DNA of 64,000 nt from Glandiceps talaboti (Eukaryota > Hemichordata > Enteropneusta > Spengelidae). The stretch covers positions 1,720,001 to 1,784,000 of the forward strand of contig NC_135562.1 of NCBI RefSeq assembly GCF_964340395.1, written 5' to 3'. The notes below the pieces were generated by a model. The model had not been told where the DNA came from. It did not search any database and was given only the letters and a program-made list of their open reading frames with translations. Below are positions 1 to 13,300 of the stretch, one piece after another (position 1 is the stretch's first letter; every line of letters begins with the position of its first letter). A program made the position numbers and the translations under genes.

Positions 1-779
1 ATTAGCCATCTTTACCGTTTGTTTTAAACAGTATCCCGACAGGCTTTGCAGGTTCGACATGGCTGGTCATCCAGTTCAAATTCAAACATGGAAACAAGAA
101 AACAAATTCGTTGGTAGTGCTTACGTAGTAGCATAAAAAGACGAAAAAGAATTATATTCAGCTTCGATTATAAAACTGTGCTATGGATCATTATCAAGAT
201 TTAAGTGTAACTGAACAAATAAATAATCAAAAATAAAGTTAACATCGAAAACAAACTGGTTCGTCTACTTTTTCAAGATTATTGCTCCACGATGTAACTT
301 ATCTTCACGAAATAGATATAAGTAATCACTCACGCTCCAAGCAAGTGTCGGAAACTTAAGAGAAGTTTTAAAACCTGCTTCATTACGAAAAATTAGTTTG
401 ACTGTGTTATCTGCAAATACACCAGTGAGCATATTTTGTGGAGATGTAGAAGCTTAATTATTATTATTATTATTATTTTGAGAATTCATGGTTTCCCTCA
501 AGCCGTCACGGTTGTGGTATCGCACCCCATGCATTGAGAAGTGGCATATTCAAATGTTTTGAGTTTGTTAGTTATTTTTGACTTTGCTCAACTTTCTGTC
601 TTATTATTTCACCCAGTTTAACTAGAAGTCTACATTTGTGTTTTTCCAAACCTCCCAGAGGCTTGATCAAATCTAAAAGTACGTATGTGTGTTGTTTTTA
701 ATCAAAGTACTTTAAAACTAACACACCGGCTCAGTCGTTCTAGATTATCCCCATGTGCCGTAGATGGCGTTTTGATGTT

Positions 780-1090
780 CTCGGTAATTCTCGGTAATGA
801 CCGGAAGGTAGTAGCGGGAAATTGTAAAAAAATGTAAACATGGCGCTCAGAGATATTAGCCTAAATGCCGAGGTAAGTTCTGGGGAATGTTTCTCTTACT
901 TCCATTCCGAAATAATTGTTCTCATAAATAGTTTAATTCACAGGGTCCCTCAACCTATGATCTTTACACAGTGTTATTTTTGGCGATTGTTCTGTGTCTG
1001 TAGATTCGTAAATTTGTAGTGAGGGTGAGCGGCGCGGGAACGAACGCGATTGACCCCGTTGCGTACTGGATCAGGATACAACCGGAAGTG
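780..1090 (+). promoter_or_regulatory. Probable promoter / 5' end of the large gene, with E2F-like and ETS-like sites
   Basis: The start codon at 840 sits in AACATGGCG, a YY1-like Kozak setting. Just upstream lie CCGGAAG (801-807, ETS-like) and GCGGGAAA (814-821, an exact reverse match to the E2F consensus TTTSSCGC). Inside intron 1 are GCGCGGGAA (1032-1040, E2F-like) and ACCGGAAGTG (1081-1090, ETS-like). CpG is locally richer than in the surrounding AT-rich DNA. No TATA box is seen. E2F sites would suit a gene expressed in S phase, but that is inference. Confidence 0.5.
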
Positions 1091-4000
1091 CAGATGTTTC
1101 TTTATTTTTGATGGCATTGGAGTCTTCTTATTTCATATCAAACAAATGTTTTTAAGAAATAGAAAATGCGATTAATTCTTGACCGAGTGTCTTTACGTGG
1201 TATTGCTGTCATAATTTGTTATTCTGTAGTTTTGAGTCCGAATTCGTACCCTTGTGCCAATACAGTGCAAGAGTGAGGCATGAACAACAACATTAACATA
1301 TGGTTGCTGACTAGGATTTTGGTCCTGATTTGCGATCCATAAGGTCACGTGTTACATATTTACCATTCATTCAGCTGTGTAAATTAACCATTCATGGGTA
1401 ATCAACGTGAAAGTTCAAGTGTTGAAATACTATGGTAGTATGTTCAAATTCTTTAGATTCCTGAAGTTGCTCGAAGCAGAGGGTCTGAGTTTGAGACTAC
1501 GGTGAAGTGGGTCTGTGCTCTAAGAGTTTCGACCAATAACAGAAAGAAGGGTTTTTATTTTGTAATGAATTGTTTCTAAGAATGATTTTGAATGGGATGA
1601 AAACCCATAGTCATGATATATATCACGATTTACAGATCGTAACTATGGCCCGTGGGTGTCTACAATAGACATTGCAGGGGGACAGGAAACTGCCAAATAA
1701 ATTTCGTCATCAGCTGTTGCTCCTCCACCCCCCCCACCCCCATGACCACCACCACCACCACCATCTGTCATTGACTAATTCCTTTCTTATTACCCAACAC
1801 CTTTTGATTTCCTTTGTTTTGTTTTCACACCTGTCAATTATGTGTTTGCCATTTTTGGATTTTACCAGTGTCATCTCCAAGTTAGACATCACCCATAGTT
1901 TCACATCATTCCATTCACTGTCATCTATACAAGGAGGCTGTGTGCCTCTGAAAACTAATACAGCTATCAACATAATTAATCTCAGAGTGCTAGCAGAATA
2001 ACTCTAATTACTAGATATAAATGAACATGGCTACACCCAATATTGATATGGTGGGTCATTAGTTCAGTGCAAAGGTCAACTCAAATTTTGTAACATGGAA
2101 ATGACAGAACTTCAGAAGAAGTATTTCTAATGTAGTTCATAACATGATGTCCATTGTATCCTTGGTGAATGAATAACTTATTAGTTTTATGTTAGTATTC
2201 AGAGCTAGAAATTAACTTTTATTTGGTATTCCAACCAAGTAGGCTATTAATTTCAGAAATTAGTAACCAATGGATATTGACTGCTCGTCCATTATTTCTG
2301 AACTGAAAACAGAGTTCCTCTATTGGAAATACATGTATATATATAATATATATAAAAGTATGTTATGTCTGTAAATGTTCCGTCATCAGTGGTAGCCTGA
2401 GTGTGCTACCAGCTGCAAATTATGGTAGCCCCATGACATGAATTGGTAGTCTGTGGACACAGGACTACTGTTAATTTTGAGCCCTGGTATTTAATGTAAA
2501 CCCATTTAATGACAAAACCCACATGACCACCTGCTCATTTGCATTTGACCTTATCACTCCACACCTGTGTTAGACCTCACTCTGGTTTCATTTCATTTAT
2601 TGTCATCTCTTGAAGAGAGAGTACATGCCTCTGAAAGCTCATATAATTATCAACATCGCTACTGTCATTATTAGAGTACCACCAGCAGAATAACTGTAAT
2701 TACTAACTATTGATTAACACGGCTAAATAAGTAACTCTTATCAATAATATATTATATTTATAGTTACAGTGTATTTTGTATAAAGGGGTCAACCCTATTT
2801 TCCGTGGCCAACCTAGAGGGTCCATGTAACTCCTTAGCTAAATTTCAAAGATACTAAATGGGGAAAATTTGGAGCTTATTTCTAGGACCAAGAGAACATG
2901 ATATTTTGGTGTGTATATGGTAAACTGTGACACGATCATTGAGTATTCTCTACATGTGTAATATCTCTAGTAAGGAGTTGTTCTTAGACATTACAAAGTA
3001 TAAGAGAAATGTGGACAAACTGGGAAACTGCTGACAGTATTGTAGTTGATGACTGTAACAGCTACTTCAGAGAAATAATTGAGACAAGCAACGATGTGGA
3101 ACAGAAAACTGACAAGAGCTAGGGGTTTGGTTTACTAATACTAGGTTAGGGAAAAGAATACATGTAGGTGCAAGTTTGTAATTCGTATTGTCAACAATAC
3201 ATTGACTGTTCTACATTGTACATTAGCAAGATACCGTGTCACCCAGGTAGTACCTTATCACTATCACAGCCAACACTCCTTTAGAAATCTGAATGGTATT
3301 GTACCAGTGTTGCAGCCAGAGGGGGTTTTTGGGTCATTTGACACACATTTTTTTTGACCTGACCCACAATTTTGGAAGTAACGGGTCATACATGTTTAGC
3401 AACATGACCACGCCTATAGGAACAGTCAAATGATCGTGTATAATGCATAGATAACAATAGGGTGGATAGGCAACTGCATAGTCATTATTCAGCAAATATC
3501 TAGAATGGGTCAGCATGTGGGTTAATATTTTGAAAACAGTGTACAGTTGTCACTTGTGCTACAATGTGATTGGCGCTTTTTTGTAATGTCTCCCCCCCCC
3601 CCCCCCCCCCAAAAAAAAAAAAAAAAAAAAATGTATGATGACCCAGAAAATGAAAGTCTTGGGACAATATGTCCCACTCTTTCAAAAGGCTGGCTGCAAC
3701 ACTGTTGTACATGTACATCATGTTATTTGGTAAGTTTGGTAAGTCAATAAAAATGTACCCAAGTTTCCATGTAGTTTCTACATACATGCATTGCCTGTAT
3801 ACTAACACTACTAGTATATGCACAGGTATAGAGTAATGTGACTGTAATGAAAACGAAATGGGTTCATATATAGATATGTGGTATTTCCTTTTATTACATG
3901 TAATGGATAGTATTATATGTTTGACTTTGTTTATGTCCAAATGTGTAGATTTGTCACAGTACATGTATGTGTGTGTCTACCTGTGTCCATGTATGTGTGT

Positions 4001-4278
4001 GTCTACCTGTGTCCATGTATGTGTGTGTCTACCTGTGTCCATGTATGTGTGTGTCTACCTGTGTCCATGTTTGTGTCTGTGCACCTGTCAGCATTTGTAC
4101 ATGTATGTGTCTGCATACCTGTGTCACAGCGTGTTTGTGTGTCTGCATGTCTGTATGCATGAACGTGTGTCGTGTGTCATTTGTGTGTGTGTGTGTGTGT
4201 GTGTATGTGTTTGTGTGTGTGTCACTGTATGTGTCTGTGTGTATATACACGTATGTGTATGTGTCACTATGTGTTTAT

Positions 4279-4350
<72 letters not shown>

Positions 4351-7300
4351 TACAGTACAAAGGAGATAGCATTACTAATTGATTAATGACAATGTACCAA
4401 ATTAAACACTTGTCAACCCTAAGGCCAGCTTTCTTGATCTCGGATATAGGGCATACAAAACAGTGTGTATAGATAATTCATTATTGCATTCAGATAATTT
4501 GTGAAAATTTTCTTTCAACAGATTCCATTCAAAAAGGCAAAATTAGATGAATCTTGTGAAGGTGATAGTGGTGTAAAAAATCAGGTAAGCATCTCAAAAT
4601 TCATGGTGGTGTGTTTCAGTATTGTCTCGCTAGTCCTTACCAATAGACCACTCCAGACTGCACATATATGTAAGAAATTGAGAATACAGCACCCTTGCTC
4701 AAATTGTATCAAAGAGTATCTTCACGTCATACATGTTGTACCTTTTCTTTGTCCCTTGATCAGTGTGCCCTCTAAGCCAATTTGACGTGCCACTGACGTA
4801 CACAATTTCTAGTGACACACCAAAATTTGGTGTTCACCTATCTCTTACTATGTGGTGACCAGTGTGTCCTCCAAGCTAATTTGACGTGCACGTGCCACTG
4901 ATACACACAATTTCTAGTGACGCACCAAAATTTGGTGTTCTCTTATCTCTTACTATGTGGTGACTCACAAGAAATTTCAATTTTTCTCATTTGACTCGCA
5001 ACAACAAAATTTTGCTACCATTAGAGGTCACACTGCCCTTGATGTTCTGTACAAGTGTAAATCGGGGATGTTTTTCGTGTTGTTCAGACATCAAGGAAAG
5101 CTACAGTGCTCTATAATTAACTAGGTAACCTGTACTATGTATACCCCCAAGGTATACACCCAGACAGGAAGTAGAGCACCACATGGTGAATTTTGGAAAG
5201 GCCTAGTAGATGTTATTTACATCTCTTGATGGTAATGTAAACGTCAAAACCAATTTCAGTGCTAAACAACACAATGAGTGTGTAGGATTTGGAAACCAAT
5301 AGTCAATTTTCCGGTTCCAAGATGTATTGCGCTAGAGGACGTCGCTTATGTTGTTAGATTTAGTCTTGTTTTGTCTTTATTACATTTGAAATAACATTTT
5401 CATCAGGAAATGATGGTAAGACATGTTGACCTCTTTAATTATGGGTGATTTTATAGAACAAAAACTGAACGCCATTGATGACAGAGTGGGATTTTACGGG
5501 TAAACACAGGGTACAGTCATGTGACAACCATCCCTCTGAGTAGCGTGTGCAAACCCCTCCGCGCATACAGAATACATGGCATTGTATGGAGAGACGAGCA
5601 ATGCATCTTGGAGCCGGCAACAGGTCTATGACACATCACTGGTCTAATCTTTGTGTTGAGTTCAGCAACAGAAAAAGAAAACAATCACTTGACTTGATAA
5701 TATGGAAAAGAAAAGAAGTAAATGATGAATCTATAATTTATTTTACTCGTTTAGAAGAGACAGCTCCACAGCAGTAATATGGCAACTAAAGAGACAAGTG
5801 TGTTTCCTAGCAACTGTAACCAAGCAACCAGTAATGAGGATTCAGTAATTATTCTTGATGATGATCCAATGATGGCTGATTTAGATATTTCACAAGGTAT
5901 GAATGTTTCATTTGTTCAAGTAAATTTGCAAAATTTATAGAGCTGATAGTTTTCACTGAAATCACAATGTATACAATATAAAGATATATGTAGGTACATT
6001 TTATATTTCATTTATTTTTATTTTTTTATGTTTATTTATAACAAATAAATGCAGAGAAAAAATGGAAAAAGCACAACAGACAAAAGAAAACAAAAGGAAA
6101 AAAAACACCTGCATTCCATAGTAAGCAATACATTCTCCCCATTTTTAAAAATATTGTCTAACTTGTTTTTTGACCTAGCTATTTGCCTTTCTATTGTATA
6201 ACTATGTACATTTAATATTTTATGTATCACTACATATGACATACATATATTATATGTTGTGGAAATGTTTCCAGGAAGTATTGGAGATTTCCATATTTAT
6301 TTTGTAATTTTGTAAACAAAATTGGGAGGACCATGGTAAACAGTGAATTTACTAAGATTTGGAATCTTGTTAGAGAAGGGGGATTTTTGTAAATCTGGCA
6401 TAGCTTTCCATACCTTGTTCCGTGGCTTTTTTTAAAAGGAATCCTGTTAAACAGTTGTTAGCAATCCAGTAATTGAGATAACTCCTGTAAAACTTGCACT
6501 TGGAGGTTTGGTATGTACTGGTAACCTTGCACAAAATCTTCCGTTGGGAATCCTGGTAAACTCAGGTAGATTTTATCTGTTTACTGCAAAACAGTGACTA
6601 GCTATATACTCTTTTTATGAACAGATGTTGTGGAGGTGTCCGTTACTACGACAGAATCAAGCAAACAGGCATCGGTGCAACTAAGTGAACAGATGGTAGA
6701 TGAAGATATTGAAATCACATTTAGTAGGCCTTCAGAGACTATTACTTACCCACATCCAAGGGCAGACTGTTCATTGCATTCCTTTACAAAAACAGATGAT
6801 GTGAACTTAGGACCTGTTTTGGGGAATGTTAAATTCTGTGACAATTGTTTTTGTTATGTATGTGACTTTAAAGCTGCCGAGGTAACTATAATTTACATAT
6901 TATCTCTTAACATACAACAGTCAAATATACATGTAGTTGCCTTGGAAACACATGAGACGTTTCAATCATCTACAAAGTCATCAAGGTCCATAGTAGAATG
7001 ATTTGACACATCACATTCATTTTCAATTTAGGCCAAATAAAAAAAAGTTGTTTGGTTCCAGTAACCTGACCCCACCTAGTTTTTCACGCCGAACCTAAAC
7101 TTTTTTTTACATATATAAGAAAAAAAATTGTGAAAATTGTGAAGTCTCACATGCGGAACCTGACATCAACTGAAAAGACAATATAAAACTGTTCTTCCAA
7201 TCTGTAATGGCTGTACATCTGGTGAGAAGAAGCCAATAACACAGAGACCATATGGAAACAACAGAAATACATAAGTACCTGAAGTAGACACTCACATATA

Positions 7301-10300
7301 AAAAAAAAATTAAAAAATGAAATAAAAAAAATCTATCTACCCCACCTATTTTAAAATTGAATGTAATCGGAACCACACATTTTTTTATGCCTTATCATCC
7401 CAAAGTAACATACTTATATTTTACTGGCCTATTACTTCTTGGAATCATTAACAATATATTCTCCACCGATCTTAACATATATGTAGTACTATGCTACTAG
7501 ACTGAAAGAATCGTTGCTAAAGTTCCTGTCTTAAGATATATGTAGTACTATACTACACCTCTGAAAGAATCACTGTTAATCAAGTTCCTGTTAAAGGGGT
7601 ATGTGTCAATCCCATGTTATTACATTAGTGTTATCTTAATCAGTATTACATGAGGTAATTCTTTTGTTCTGGACCAACTTTCTCTGAAATCCTGCATTAC
7701 AAACGTTTTTCAAACTTAGATTTTTATCCTAATTCAAAGTGGACCTTTAACTATTACCAGTGTGCCCTCTAAGTCAATTTGATGCACCACTGACACACAC
7801 AATTTCTAGTGACACACCAACATTTGGTTTTCCCCTATCTCCTTCTATGTGGGTAACTCACAAGAAATGCCAGTTTTTGTCATTTTGACTCAGCAAGAAA
7901 ATTTGACTATCATTAGAGGGCACACTGACATCACTGAACAATGAGTGATTTAAGAAGTGTACACAGCAGTGTGCCGTCTAATGATAGACAAATTGTGTTG
8001 TTGCGAGTCAAAATTATAAGAACTGACATTTCTTGTGAGTCACCCACCACACAGTAAGAGATAGGGGAACACCAAAGTTTGGTGCAGCACTAGAAATTGT
8101 GTGTGTTAGTGGCACATCAAATTGGCTTAAAGGCACACTGGTCACCACATAGTTAGTAAGAGATAGGGAAATCAAATTTTGGTGCATCTCTAGAAATTGT
8201 GTCAGTGGCATGTCAAATTGACTTAAATGCACACTGGTACACAACAACTTGTCTGACTCCACTACAATCGGTGAATGAGGTGACTGAGTTAGTCACTAGT
8301 GATGTAGGCAGGCTAATGAGCAAGTGAAAGTCATGAAGTCAAAACTGTGAGAGTTGAAGGTCCACACAAGTGTTTATAAAGTTTTTACCCTCCCTACCCA
8401 CTTCAACCATCGACTTTTAAACCCATTTCTTCCTTAACTATTTCAAGAATTTATCCTTGAAATGAAATATGGTCATTATTTTGTTTACAATTATATGTTA
8501 CCAATTGTGCAGTCTTGCTGCTAGACGTTCGAGCTTTCTTTCGATACTATAAGCGAACGAAGTTCGCAGTGAGGGCTTGCCCGAACAGTCCAGCAAATGT
8601 CATTTTCAGACCGGACATTCCATTAAGATTACGTTAAGCGGTGGGTTGGCCCATGCATGCATATATATACTTTAATATATTCAATCTCTGCATGCAGATG
8701 TTGACAAACACATTACGTCATGTCTTATCGGTTTATGGTAATTGTGTTTAATGAGTGTGTAGACGTTGTCATTCACACATTTCAGTTAACGCATTGGTGG
8801 TTATTTTTACAAGCCTCTCCTTAAGATGTATATGCATGAAAAATTAGCCATTGTCCTCTGTTTGTGCTTGTCACTAATGTGGTTCTCTGATTGGCAGTTA
8901 TTTATATCCTGATGACATTTGCTAGACCTTGGATGTTCCATCCTCGATAGTGATGTTTGGTCGTGTGTTGTATTGTATCAGAAGAACAACCGAGGTCTAG
9001 CAGATAGATTACCAATTGTGATGCTACTGTACACATGTACATTGTATTTTGTTAAAATCAAAATTAAAAATATTTAATTCTTGGTTCATTTTTGTGCGTA
9101 GTGTAAAGAATGGGACATCACCAGTGGAGCTCACTGCAATGCACATCGGAAGGCAGATGTATGGAAAAGTAGACGAAATTCCAGGAAAAGTGGACTTATT
9201 TTGAAACTAAATATAGAAGAAATAACACAGGAAGTGAGAGATGGAGGTATGGAATGTGAATCACTAGATAAAGTGTACAATCCAAACACAAAGGACCATG
9301 GGATTATTTGTAGAATGGCAGATATCAGTTGAACCCTTTCACCTAGTACTATAATTAAAGCTTTGGTGATATGGTTATCAAATTCCTTTCTGGCTTCATC
9401 GATGGCTTTTAATAATGTCACATTGTTTGTAACCACAAATAATCTAGTCTTGTTTACCATATCCTTTCAGGACGGCTATCCTTACAATCACCCCAGATTA
9501 GTTTATGGGACCTCAGTTGTCCTGTGACTCGTAATGACCAGGCCCCTTAGGACACTCATATTTTCCTTGGTAGAATGAAAACCAATATTTGTGAATTATT
9601 AAAATGTAATTGTAGATTTGCAAGTGTGGTATTATTGCTGTAATGAAATATTTGTACCCTTACCTTTATATACATTTATATAGCTGTAAGAGGTCAACAA
9701 TTGGCAGCGGAGGTGTGTAGAGAATATGTACAGTACAGAGAAATAGTATCTCATGTTGAATGTGGTTGTAAATGCCATTCTTATAGTTACCATGGTGACT
9801 GCTATGAATGTGATTGCGGACAAAATGATACAAATCACAAGTAAGTGATACTATGTTACAATTTATATACCATAATTGATACTATGTTACAAATTATATA
9901 CCATAAGTGATATGTTACAAGTTATACCATAAGTGATACTATGTTACAAGTTATATACCATAATTGATACTATGTTACAAGTTGTATACCATAAGTGATA
10001 CTATGTTACAAGTTGTATACTGTAAGTGATACTGTGTCACAAGTTATATAAAGAGATACATTGTACTATGATATTCTAGTGCGTCATTTGAAATTGTGTG
10101 CGTCAGTGGCATATCAAATTGGCGTAGAGGACACGCTGAGCACAAGAAACACTGACCCAAGTCAACAAAACTTTGTCAAGACAAGAATGTTGTGATAGTT
10201 CAGTCAGTTGTTCTACAATACCTTTGGCACAATCTGTGTGTATTGTACAATCTTATTAGTCCCTGCCGGACAAAGTCCGGATGGGGACTTATGGATTGGG

Positions 10301-13300
10301 TTCCGTCTGTCCATCCGTCCGTCCAGAGCTGTTTCTTTGAGATGCCTGGCCCGATTTTTTTCAAACTTGGTACAGGGGCAACATACTATGGCATACATAT
10401 GCACATCTATTGTTTTATGATACGATCCAATATGGCCGCCTAGCAGCCATTTTGTTTGCAAATTTTCCATGTCCAAAGCCATAACTCTGACATGCGAGAA
10501 CAGATCTCATTCAAAGTTGGTATTAGAATAGTGTTCTATGACATACATGTGCATATTCATTTTCGTCGTGATACGATCTATTATGGCAGCCATTTTGTTT
10601 GAGAATTTTCCATGTCCAAAGCCATAACTCAGACATGCTTGAACAGATCTCATTCAAAGTTGGTATTAGAACAGTGTTCTATGACATACATGTGCATATT
10701 CATTGTTGTCGTGATATGATCCAATATGGCTGCCTGGCAGCCATTTTGTTGGCGCAGTTCTCATGTCCAAAGCCATTACTCAGACATGCTTGAACAGAGT
10801 AGTAATATCAAAAACAACCATATATTGAAAATGACAACATAAACTGCCAGTTCCTTAAAACTCAATCATAGCGGGTACTATGTCATTCTCAATGACTTGT
10901 TAAGTACTATTTGTTTTTTCAATAGCTTTGATTCTGTATTGAGGGTGATGATAAAAGCCATCGATGAAGCCAGGAAGGAATTCCTTAACAACCATGCCAC
11001 CAAAGCTTTGATTATCCTGGATGAAATAGTTCAACTTATATCTATTGAAAAACCACCAGACCAAAACAGGTAAAGAAATATTCACTAGATTCACTTCAAA
11101 GACAATTACAGAGACATTTCTTCTGCCTAGCAGTTATTTTATTTATCTGAAGGTGCAATGGTATAATGTGTATTTTATTTCTTAATTTATTTTAGAATTT
11201 GTAAGTAGACTTTTGTATGATTGCCGGTTTGATGTATGAGGACCTCAGTGAAATGAAGCCAACCATTCAATGTATGATTGTTGATGTGATGTATGAGGAC
11301 CTCAGTGAAATGAAGCCAACCATTCAATGTATGATTGTTGATGTGATGTATGAGGGCCTCAGTGAAATGAAGCCAACCCTTCAATGTATGATTGTTGACT
11401 TGATGTATGAGGGCCTCAATGAAATAAAGCCAACCATTCAATGTATGATTGTTGACTTGATGTATGAGGACCTCAGTGAAATGAAGCCAACCATTCAATG
11501 TATGATTGTTGATTTGATGTATGAGGGCCTCAGTGAAATGAAGCCAACTGTCAATGCTTTGCGTTGTTTGTAATGCTTATTGAGTTTACACAGAATAAAG
11601 ATATTTTACAATAATAATGTTTTATGTATATAGCAACCAGGGCAACACCATAACAACCAAACAATTATGTCACATACAAAGACTGAAATAACTTCAGGTA
11701 GATATCAGCCCACCTTGGTGAAAAGGTGTCAGCGGTAACAGCCCCTCTAACAATAATAGCATAATGTGCAGTTGTGCCTCAGTACCATTAGCAGCAATTT
11801 TAAAGCAATTCCTGAATCCTTATTTTCACCATTGCAAGTATTCACCATGATCATCACATTAGACCCTGTTGTATTTTTACAACTTATGCATCTTATATTT
11901 CCAACCTTTGCCATGACGATCATTTTAGACCCTGTGGTATTAGTACTTGTTGTATGATCTGAGCTGGTCTCTGAATTGCTCTTTTTTCTTTTTCCAGCTT
12001 TCGCCATGATGACCCTTTTAAACCCTATGGTATGAGTGCATTTTATGGAAGACGTGAAGTTATGACGCTAATTGATGATTTACTGGTGGACCTGTTTCTT
12101 CAAGACAAAGTAGATGTCTGTTTGAGAAGGAAAGTGATCACTAACATGAAGCTCAACTTGCTGAAAAGCCTGGATTCTTTGAAATGGGAAGAGTGAGTAA
12201 TAATAATAATAATAATAATAAACATTTATATAGTGCCATATATCCACGACAGTGCTCATAGGCACTTCACATTTGGGGGGGGGGGGGGGGGGAGAAAAAA
12301 AGTATGGCTGAAAAAGGTAATTGTCTCGACATTGTCTCAACAAAGGTAAAACGCTATTTTAAAAAAATGGGAACGTTACAATGATTTAAAATGATTTAAA
12401 GAGGTTTTGACTAAATCTAAACAAATGATTGGTAAGAGTAATTGGTAATGATTGGTAAAATAATGTTGGATTATTGCATTAAATTATGTTAGCGTAAGAT
12501 TAGTATATCAATAAACACATGTTGACTGATCGTGAGTGCAACATCATACATGTATGTCTCTTTCCTTGAGGGACTGTGGGTCACCCCAACACAGACCATT
12601 TCTCTTGGGCTTTGCCCTCGTGAAACAGTCTGTGTTGGGGTAACACACAGTCCCTTGAGGAACAGACATATGATGTTTCACGAGCACAATCAGTCAACAT
12701 GTGCTTCGTGCTCATGCAACATCATATGTCACACACCACATCATTTACTGCACTGTATGTGTGCCTCAAAAGTCCTGACTATGTGTACACCCATGGAGGT
12801 ATAATAAGGGGAGATACCTCCATGGTACACCCTATGGTTCCCGTATGACAACAGACAGTGAAGGTGGTTCGAAAAACAATATAGGAATTTGCAAACTTTA
12901 ATAATTATCAACTTTGTTCATTCTAAATCCTTTCTGACACAAGGATGGCAAAGTTTGTCTTCAGAAAATTGCAAAAGCCGAGATGTTTCTGGCTAGCATC
13001 TACTTTGCCAGCACAAGGTGACGCCATTTTCGTCTGCTATGAAAACATGTATGCATGTGCACATGATGTCATCAGTCAGCAGTATTTTGACCAGCAAACA
13101 TCATTTTAAAAATGAGAAACTATAGTGTAAGATTCATACTGTCTTTGTACACATTTACTGGAGATAGTAAATTGACATGACATCATTATTTGATATTTAC
13201 TGGAGATAGTAAATTGACATTAAATTTGTTGTTTGTTTAGTTATCTGTCTTTGACTATGCGTCATTGGAACGATTCCTTGCTGTCTCCTGTACTACATGG

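Noticed and set aside
3858-4382. Cys/Val-rich open frames
   Set aside because: Translations of TG microsatellite DNA. The same holds for frames at 24245-24687, 43248-43470, 45396-45741, 47859-48283, 48777-49184, 49713-50005 and 57430-57728.
11187-11573. Open frames on both strands over the 57-bp repeat
   Set aside because: Repeat translation within intron 7. The real exons on either side join in phase without it.
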